Origin: Caecitellus pseudoparvulus
Lineage: Eukaryota; Bigyra: Bicosoecida
DNA length: 64,000 nt
Reading direction: 5' to 3'
Assembly: GCA_965644315.1 (NCBI GenBank)
Contig: CBFFRQ010000031.1
Coordinates: forward strand, 372,001 to 436,000
Shown: positions 58,501-64,000 of the stretch, piece by piece
Position numbering within the stretch: position 1 is the first letter of the stretch
Layout of the letters: each line of letters begins with the position of its first letter
Made by a program: the position numbers and the translations under genes
Notes under the pieces: generated by a model
The model's input: the letters and a program-made list of their open reading frames with translations, nothing else
The model's database searches: none
What the model was told of the DNA's origin: nothing

Positions 58501-61500
58501 CTCCAACGTTGTTGTCGGTGACTGGGACGCCAGCCACAGGGCTTGCTTGCAGTTGCTGGATGCCGTGCACCTCATCGTCATCGTCAGTTCCAAGACCGAC
58601 ACCTGGAGGCGAACTGCTGATGCAGTACTCGAAGGACAAGTCGCCAGTCTGAGGCGTCGCAGCCAAGGCCTCGTCCTGAGGAGAGGGGGTGGTGCTGGCG
58701 TCTGTCTCTCCTGCTGTAAGCATGGAGGAAGCAGGCTGCACCTTGGCCACCGCACTCTCAGCGTCGCTGGTAGACCAGTGGGCGAACAGCGCATCGGTGT
58801 AGCTCTGCGTCGCCACATCCAGGCCTTGGATGCCATCCTTCACAAAGTCCATGGTGGGAGGTGTCGTGTCCACGACGACACCATCTGTCGTAACGGATGA
58901 GGCAAGGCCTGCCTGGTTCCAAACCCAGACAGTTGCGAAGTACCTGGTGCCCGTGACCAAGGTCAGGCCCGTGGCCACAGCGTACGTGGTCACCCCCACA
59001 TGCCCGAAGGGGACTGTGTCGCAGGCACCAGGCGTCGTGCCAGCGCACCAGCCATACCCGGCAATGCCGGACTCGGAGTCTGACACGCCGCTCCAGGACA
59101 CAGACAGGGCAGTGGTGTTGGCAGTGTAGTTTGCATCTGTGCCTGGCGACGGGACACGGAGGCCCTTTGAGCCAGCGAGCTCAAAAACGCGTTCAGGGGG
59201 CAGGAAGCCATCATCTGCAACGGCAGCTACATCGTCAACGAGGTACATCTGACTGGGGTCAGTGTCTTCAGGTGAGTTGAGCGCCGCGAGGCCATCCACG
59301 ATGGCGCCTGTGGGGATCACTGGCGGGGTAGTGTCCACAGTGAACCCACTGGATCGCACTTCGAACGTGGAGCCGGCCTCGCTGCGGCTGCGCAAGTACA
59401 CCGTGTAGTGCCGGCCGTGCACCAGCGGCTGTGCCAGGGAGTTGTTCAAGGAGGTTCCGTTGACTGACGCCTCAGCCAGCACATCTGCCTGCGCAACAGC
59501 CCCAGAGCAGGACACATCGCCGCACGAAGAGCACGCTGTGGCCAGGCCACCTGGAGACCGTGTCCCAGCTGGGCAAGCGGTGCACAGCATGGCAGCATCC
59601 CCGTGAATGGCGAGGTCAGTGGCTTGGATGTAGAAGCCTGGATCACAGAAAGCCGACCTTGAAGCGGTTGCATAGCCATTTCCAGGGGCAGTTGGGGTGG
59701 ACACCGTCACAAGCTGCTGCTGCTGCAGGTTGGCTTCAGCACGAAGGGCTGGGGGAGGGAGGGTGCTTGGGTTAATCAGCTGACTGGTGCGAATGGGAGC
59801 CGTGCCCACTTGCTGCAGCACAACGCGGCATGCACCGCTGGCCGGGTTTACGTGCACCACTGCGTCCCACGACATGGTGGCTACGATGCTGGCGTTGTAT
59901 GCGGACGCAACACCCGCAACGGCAAGGAGAGTCGTGCCTGGGGCAAGCGAATGGGATGAAGGCACGTCAGATGCACGCACGCTTGTGATGAAGTTTGTCA
60001 CGAGGGGGAAGCTACTGCCGTTGCTTGCAGCTTGAGACACAGCGCCAGCCGCTGCAGATCCCAATTCCTCACTTGCCAGTGCACAGATCGAGTCGGCAGT
60101 TGCGGAGGCGCCCGACAGAGCAAACACCTGCAGGGAGTTTCCAGATGCTGCCACTGGCGCGGATGTAGAGTCACCGGATGTGGATGACGTAGATGTGGAG
60201 GAAGCGCTCGCTAGCTCTGGCTGTACGGCGGCGAGAACACCCAACGTGCCTGCACCAGCCACCGCGATGGACTGCTGGAATGCAGGCACCTCTTGCAGCG
60301 GCACTTCCAACTGCCAAGGTAGGTTTGTTCCGGCATCGGTAGCAGTGACGCCAGCGGCTGTAGCCGCTGGGTCGCCGGCAGCCCGGACTGCCGCAATGTC
60401 ACTGCTGATGCTAGCCGCAGCATCCAAGCTAGGCATGGATGCTGCCTTGGCACAGAAGAATGCACCAGCTGACAGGCACTGAGAACTGAGGGCAGCTACC
60501 CAAGATCCGCTGGCAGCGACGACAGGGGCGGGATAGCGATCTGCTGCCAACGAGATGGGGAGCGACCCTGCCGCGAACGCAGCCTGAACGCCGTTCGAGA
60601 TCACGAACGGTGCCACGTAGACGCGGGCTGACACAGGCGACAGAACGGTTGGGATGGCAACAAAACCTTCATCCGCGGAGGATGCTCCCGCACGGGGAGG
60701 GCCCCACGTGCCAGTGCTTCCTCCAGCGGATGCAATTGCGGCGAAGGAGACTCCGGCTCCTCCCGCACACGCAGAAGTAGCACACGAAGAACCTGCAACA
60801 GAGAAGCCCGCTGCATCCAGCATGACAGTCAGCGGTGCTCCGTTGACAGCTGAGAAGGCAGTGTGAGAGGACGTCAGCACCTGTACTTCGTCGCCCAATT
60901 GCACGGCAGCGCCGGTACCAGCTGCCACGAATGCAGTAGCGGCGTCACTAAATGCCACGCTTGAGTGCTCGCTACCAAGTGCAGGGAGAGGCAGCACCGA
61001 TTGAGGTGCAACGACCAGAGCATGTGCGGCAAAGTCATGGCAGCAAGGGCTGGAGAGCGGCTGAGGGCCGCCGAGGCCCGGGCCCAAAACTTTGTCAATG
61101 ACGGCCCAGTGGCGATGGGTGTCGTTTGACACGTGCAGTCCTGTGGGCGCGCGAGCTCCCACGGGGGCCACAGGGAGTTGGAAACCGTCTCGCCACGCGC
61201 CGTCGTCATCAGTAGATGGCACAGGGACAGTCGAGTACTCAGAGGTCGAGCTCGTGAAAACTGTCGTTGTTCCATCAGCTTCGCCAACTGTGACGTTGTC
61301 ACTCGGACGGCTGGGGGCTTCGTCCCCGCTTTGAACGAGGGCCCACTCAAAGTGCTTGAGCGGAGCCAATCGAGGCGGGTTGTGGCCTGCAAGCTCAGGC
61401 GCAAGGGCAGCAAACTCAGCAGATGTCATGTTCAGGTCTGCATACATGTCAAACCCTGGGCTGTTTGCAATGATAGGGTCCGTGCCCAAGTCTCCCAGGC

Positions 61501-64000
61501 CCACAGACGGCGAGGGGCAGCCACTGCCATCAGCTGTGACAGGCAGCCCCACAGAAGCGCCGGATGACCACAGCAAGGACATGGTGTCTGTTCGAGTTAT
61601 GAATGCGGCATCAGCTGCTTCTCGAGCGCTCACATTGACACCAGGCAGAGTGGGCGCAGCCGGTGCAGGTGGCCAGGCTTCCTCTGCAACATCCTTCACG
61701 TTCACTGCATCCCAGACGCAAACCCCGGCCGAATCATCAGCGACAAAGCCGTCAGCAACTCCAAGCCCGCAGAGGCCTGCGCCGTTGCATGCAGCTACAA
61801 TTGCGACGTACAAGTGCGCGTGTTGCAATGCGACCGCATCACTCGTGATGCAGAGAGAGTGCTGCTGCAAGCCAGAGGAATTGCCCTCTGCAGCCCGAAG
61901 GCTCTCAGCAGCTGAAGTCAGCGGCACTGCCCAAGCAGACGCACGGTCGAGCTGCCGCGATCCAGTGGCTTGTGACGACAATGAACTGAGGTAGTCGGTG
62001 ATTGATGCGACCCCAGCCATACCATCTGCTGTTGCGGCTGAGGCAGCTGCAACGACTGAGGCAGCCATTGGGTCTTGCCCAAGGTGCAGGATGCCCCAGT
62101 ACACGCTCGAGCGAGCATCGGCTTGCCAGCAAACTTGCACCTGCTGCCCTGGGGCCAGTGCCACGTAGTCCGCCTCGGTCGCCACGAAGCCATCGAAGGC
62201 ATCACTCTCACCAGAGAAGGGAGTGGCAAAGACCCTCCCGGCCGCTGACGCCAGGCGGACACCTGCGCTTGTGGCAGCGTTGGCGGCTGCACCTGGCCTT
62301 ACGGCATCGTCGAGGTCCACAGCTGTAGACCCTGCAGTGGATGTGATGAATGCCCCGGTATTGGTGCTGTTCTCGTCATTGGCGTAGGCTGGGTTCGGCC
62401 AAATTGGACGAACCTTCACGGTGCGCTCCGTAACCTGGGAAACTGCTGGGGCTGAGCTTGCCACACGCAGAGGCAAATAGGAGGTGTGACGAGCCCCCGT
62501 CACGTCTGCGACGACAACCGTGGTCCACACCAGAGAGTCATGGACAAGGGACAAGTCATTGATCTCAATTGCGAGAGAGAGAGTGGTTGCCCGGGACGTG
62601 GTGCCCAGAACACCCTCCCCTGACTCGACAAGCGCCACAACGGAGCGCTGGGTCGCGCTTGCAATATCGTACCCACCTGGGCTGGAACCCACAGACCAAC
62701 CAACTGCAAAGACGGGAACTTCAGACATCCACGTTCCAGTCAGAGTAAGCTTTGATGCGTCGGACTGCGTAACCACGCCACCGACGTGCGTGCACAAGTC
62801 GATCTGCGGAGCAGAGGACGGCCCGCTGTCTGCAGAAGGAAGTTGAGGATGCCACGGAGTGGGGATGATGGCCGCAGCTGTGTGGGGCTGTGGAGGAGCA
62901 CGAATGAAGGTAAACCCAGAGGAGGACGTCTGCAAATCTTGGCCAGCCTCCGTGGTTGCTCGGATCAGGGCCCGCAGGCGAGTAGGAGTGGAGCAAGCTT
63001 CAACGTCTGCTTCTTGCGGACAGAGGTCCACAGAAGTCACCACCCCCAAGCTGCTCAACATGGTGTTGGAGGCATCCTTCTCAACGCATGGCAAGGCAGC
63101 GACGGTCAGGTCGGCAGGGAGGGCCACTGCGGTGCGGCGCCCTGGAACGAAGGGCTTCCAAGCCATCACGTCACACATGCCGTCTCTCGAGGACAAGCAC
63201 CACTGGACGTCTCGCAAGTGCATGTGCCACGGCAGAGCGGTGCTAGCATCAACGCCGATGCTTGTTGTGGCATACACAGCCTCGGCGTCCTCATGGAACC
63301 CTGCCCGGGACTCCACGTCCGCAGCTTGCAGGAAGTTCAAGTCTGGCTTGAACACGAGAGAGTTGGACGGACCGGGTGTGCGGCGGACCAGGTCTGCGGG
63401 CGGCAAGACATCCACTGCCACCGACACCGGCACTTGACGTGGCTCGATAAAGAGGCCGGCCGACCACGCCTCGGCCACTGCACCTGCAGCGTTGATGGCC
63501 CGCACGCCAACAGCATACCGCTGCCCTGCAACCATGCCTGTAGCGGAGACTCCTTCAATGACGAGCACTCCGTCGTTGTCCAGGATTGCAGAGCTGGGGA
63601 GGTCTACCCACGGTTGCAGCGCGCTCCCGCGGGATGCGTCCAGCGCCACAGTGTACTGGTAGCCGACGATGTAGCTGTCTGGCTCGACAGCCAACGGGAC
63701 ATAGGCAGCAACACGCTGACCTTCAATTGCCGCCGTGTCGCTCCTGAAGCCAGCAGCCGCAACTACCTGCAGTTCCGAGCGAGCACTTGCGACAGTTGAT
63801 GCAGCCAGGGCCACGAACCGAGGCAGTTGCAGCTGGGGAGGGGTGGTATCCACGGTCAACGTGCCAACACGGCTCCAAGCTGACAGGCCATTGCAGGCCG
63901 TCGTGCGCAGCCAAACAGACCCAAGAGATCCTTGCGTCATCGTTACCGAAACAGTCACAGTATCAGCAGGCGCGTACGCGTTGCCTTCAGCGCTGGTGGG
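55541..64000 (-). CDS. Receptor-like surface protein with fibronectin/PKD-like repeats and one membrane segment (5' partial)
   Basis: The frame is open from the window edge (64000) to TGA at 55541, about 2819 codons, so the N-terminus is missing. The ectodomain has repeated beta-sandwich units ending in 'VDTTPP', the link typical of tandem fibronectin/Ig-like repeats (at about 63850, 59330 and 58860). A Cys-rich 'CTACPAGTRSPGG' module of ephrin-receptor/GCC2 type lies at about 59500-59650. A 'FKWNGYSFAIKALDEDG' to 'CHLTEFAP' domain at about 57700-58150 is similar to the region before adhesion-receptor cleavage sites. A PKD-like unit ('TLDASGSSDGDSSDALGFSW') is at about 57600. A single membrane helix (about 56480-56560, 'LGPVIAVCMALVIVSAVVVF') is followed by a basic stop-transfer 'FRRRLKAG' and a 310-residue basic, Ser-rich tail without an enzyme domain. 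It is likely an adhesion or sensing receptor. No introns are seen. Confidence 0.85.
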   Translation of the reverse strand, partial: PTSAEGNAYAPADTVTVSVTMTQGSLGSVWLRTTACNGLSAWSRVGTLTVDTTPPQLQLPRFVALAASTVASARSELQVVAAAGFRSDTAAIEGQRVAAYVPLAVEPDSYIVGYQYTVALDASRGSALQPWVDLPSSAILDNDGVLVIEGVSATGMVAGQRYAVGVRAINAAGAVAEAWSAGLFIEPRQVPVSVAVDVLPPADLVRRTPGPSNSLVFKPDLNFLQAADVESRAGFHEDAEAVYATTSIGVDASTALPWHMHLRDVQWCLSSRDGMCDVMAWKPFVPGRRTAVALPADLTVAALPCVEKDASNTMLSSLGVVTSVDLCPQEADVEACSTPTRLRALIRATTEAGQDLQTSSSGFTFIRAPPQPHTAAAIIPTPWHPQLPSADSGPSSAPQIDLCTHVGGVVTQSDASKLTLTGTWMSEVPVFAVGWSVGSSPGGYDIASATQRSVVALVESGEGVLGTTSRATTLSLAIEINDLSLVHDSLVWTTVVVADVTGARHTSYLPLRVASSAPAVSQVTERTVKVRPIWPNPAYANDENSTNTGAFITSTAGSTAVDLDDAVRPGAAANAATSAGVRLASAAGRVFATPFSGESDAFDGFVATEADYVALAPGQQVQVCWQADARSSVYWGILHLGQDPMAASVVAAASAATADGMAGVASITDYLSSLSSQATGSRQLDRASAWAVPLTSAAESLRAAEGNSSGLQQHSLCITSDAVALQHAHLYVAIVAACNGAGLCGLGVADGFVADDSAGVCVWDAVNVKDVAEEAWPPAPAAPTLPGVNVSAREAADAAFITRTDTMSLLWSSGASVGLPVTADGSGCPSPSVGLGDLGTDPIIANSPGFDMYADLNMTSAEFAALAPELAGHNPPRLAPLKHFEWALVQSGDEAPSRPSDNVTVGEADGTTTVFTSSTSEYSTVPVPSTDDDGAWRDGFQLPVAPVGARAPTGLHVSNDTHRHWAVIDKVLGPGLGGPQPLSSPCCHDFAAHALVVAPQSVLPLPALGSEHSSVAFSDAATAFVAAGTGAAVQLGDEVQVLTSSHTAFSAVNGAPLTVMLDAAGFSVAGSSCATSACAGGAGVSFAAIASAGGSTGTWGPPRAGASSADEGFVAIPTVLSPVSARVYVAPFVISNGVQAAFAAGSLPISLAADRYPAPVVAASGSWVAALSSQCLSAGAFFCAKAASMPSLDAAASISSDIAAVRAAGDPAATAAGVTATDAGTNLPWQLEVPLQEVPAFQQSIAVAGAGTLGVLAAVQPELASASSTSTSSTSGDSTSAPVAASGNSLQVFALSGASATADSICALASEELGSAAAGAVSQAASNGSSFPLVTNFITSVRASDVPSSHSLAPGTTLLAVAGVASAYNASIVATMSWDAVVHVNPASGACRVVLQQVGTAPIRTSQLINPSTLPPPALRAEANLQQQQLVTVSTPTAPGNGYATASRSAFCDPGFYIQATDLAIHGDAAMLCTACPAGTRSPGGLATACSSCGDVSCSGAVAQADVLAEASVNGTSLNNSLAQPLVHGRHYTVYLRSRSEAGSTFEVRSSGFTVDTTPPVIPTGAIVDGLAALNSPEDTDPSQMYLVDDVAAVADDGFLPPERVFELAGSKGLRVPSPGTDANYTANTTALSVSWSGVSDSESGIAGYGWCAGTTPGACDTVPFGHVGVTTYAVATGLTLVTGTRYFATVWVWNQAGLASSVTTDGVVVDTTPPTMDFVKDGIQGLDVATQSYTDALFAHWSTSDAESAVAKVQPASSMLTAGETDASTTPSPQDEALAATPQTGDLSFEYCISSSPPGVGLGTDDDDEVHGIQQLQASPVAGVPVTDNNVGGWVNVSRTAISCDATGGYLIGVKAPVLTLLGAELQASTVYYVAVRAINPVGLKSLFMVSSGVRVGRGDTSVTPTSGTVMAFDTVKLGNVTDEGLVGNGTSTSGPAVGAKPSDFDDDATFGSVYIPPGSVNSSTRFMASSFGPDDVGAGGSSTDPLKVNGLHNPDDKPPANNFKWNGYSFAIKALDEDGAPLDSFVFQEPIQISLFYGVGSAGGSIDPAAAAPTLFFYSVAEGRWMNAADTCTGDDYYWHLDVVAKYYTVNICHLTEFAPMLQERPSAALFSNQTLFLVPPGQVAAEVTLDASGSSDGDSSDALGFSWFYVEGGAFDPSHRVDGSSVAANSPPNGRAFSTGFADSVLALYGSIAPATSARSANLAAPSAWASSDPAVVSAASGQTSAASALEQVPVQATAAMSRNGATLTLGSLLPGAHRVAVEVEDAQGAVATAELAFRVTIPPVLAVNAATHSTAAGSVDLRGPATAASVPVASLLAQSPEGVMVQLAGTADADGNVTRTFWRCAVTRDFGNVTFVAEKASMTLARQHSELGFSLAALPEGTSQLHWLDAAEDVRDCSEEVLGGASASQTLFLAGPAADPVPVSASAGTVASLSQPGVYILEAVVVDDAGASTSSAVVVGYESHRLGKTSEEEPVPVFSIWVWLGPVIAVCMALVIVSAVVVFRRRLKAGQKRSLAAARRRSVPVDGLNPLRMKEAKRESAAPMPMSSVEVPRKTQRRRTFRQSGIALQSQFVAAVKPTRSSVFQKRDALAVARLTASRELRSARTATKSERPRPGVPGHALHGNTRRSSGRGSIVTGMNPMLSTSLAAAAIAARRRQSLAHASLQGPNVAAIGDSHRQGYESSRLHTSSQYVEELDYRQVNPINFKNSAQSDRKSGSRKSILPSKSFLQVSGTPGAKHSTARMSLMPSIGQQPSPGGRKHKGLARGHPTDIERGRIRGGHIISSTERRVNTRSFPLRRGTHLAVPDRSNLRSQN

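Noticed and set aside
1-64000. Bacterial or phage origin of the window because of lysozyme and YeeE-type genes
   Set aside because: Spliced genes, cytosolic RPS29, kinesin and spliceosomal helicase show nuclear eukaryotic DNA. No operons, ribosome-binding sites or CRISPR arrays are present.
1-64000. tRNA, rRNA or other structured RNA genes
   Set aside because: No convincing tRNA B-box/A-box pair or rRNA segment was seen on either strand. A covariance-model scan was not possible here.

Overview
This window is nuclear DNA from a eukaryote. It is GC-rich and compact, and its genes carry short GT-AG introns (44-183 nt by my reading, mostly 60-85 nt). Cytosolic ribosomal protein eS29/uS14 (RPS29), the spliceosomal helicase DDX46/Prp5, a kinesin, a DM10/EF-hand axonemal protein, PTRHD1 and a mitochondrial-type ABC half-transporter point to a unicellular flagellated protist. 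The RPS29 sequence (CGARQG, IGFTK) would suit a stramenopile or haptophyte-like lineage. Peptidoglycan-active domains would fit a bacterium-eating flagellate. Both of these are inferences. No plastid gene is visible.

Region 1 (0-27.6 kb) is housekeeping sequence. The first seven genes alternate strand (-,+,-,+,-,+,-) in convergent and divergent pairs, and several convergent stop codons lie only 15-65 bp apart. In order: a duplicated beta-sandwich protein of unknown role (-), an F-box/LRR protein (+), an ankyrin-repeat protein (-), RPS29 (+), an AAAP amino-acid transporter (-), DDX46/Prp5 (+), a coiled-coil protein resembling monopolin Csm1 (-), an EFHC1/Rib72-like protein (+), a short-chain dehydrogenase (+), PTRHD1 (+), a kinesin (-), an ABCB-type half-transporter (+), a YeeE/YedE-type sulfur-compound transporter (+), and a threonine dehydratase with an ACT domain (-). 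I rebuilt the multi-exon genes by joining reading frames at GT-AG sites in matching phase. Every exon set given for a gene in this region closes in frame.

Region 2 (about 27.6-36.8 kb) is accessory. It holds a non-coding stretch with a perfect 21-bp hairpin and a large MULE-type transposon gene. The predicted 1782-residue product has an ATPase-dead RecQ-like helicase core, a zinc-binding domain, a DDE transposase core and a SWIM finger. Downstream, in the same frame but after an in-frame TAG, is an ORF with a Tudor-like domain, and further coding-like pieces follow it.

Region 3 (36.8-64 kb) holds three very large, apparently intronless genes for surface or secreted proteins. They are an LRR ectodomain protein with a single membrane segment, a 4691-residue secreted protein that combines two T4-lysozyme-like (GH24) domains, a thrombospondin type 1 repeat, a degenerate M15-like carboxypeptidase domain and peptidoglycan-binding-like segments, and a receptor-like protein with fibronectin-like repeats, a PKD-like domain and one membrane segment, cut by the window edge. 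Together they look like a bacterial recognition or digestion locus, which is inference.

Domain calls come from reading motifs by eye. No database search was run.
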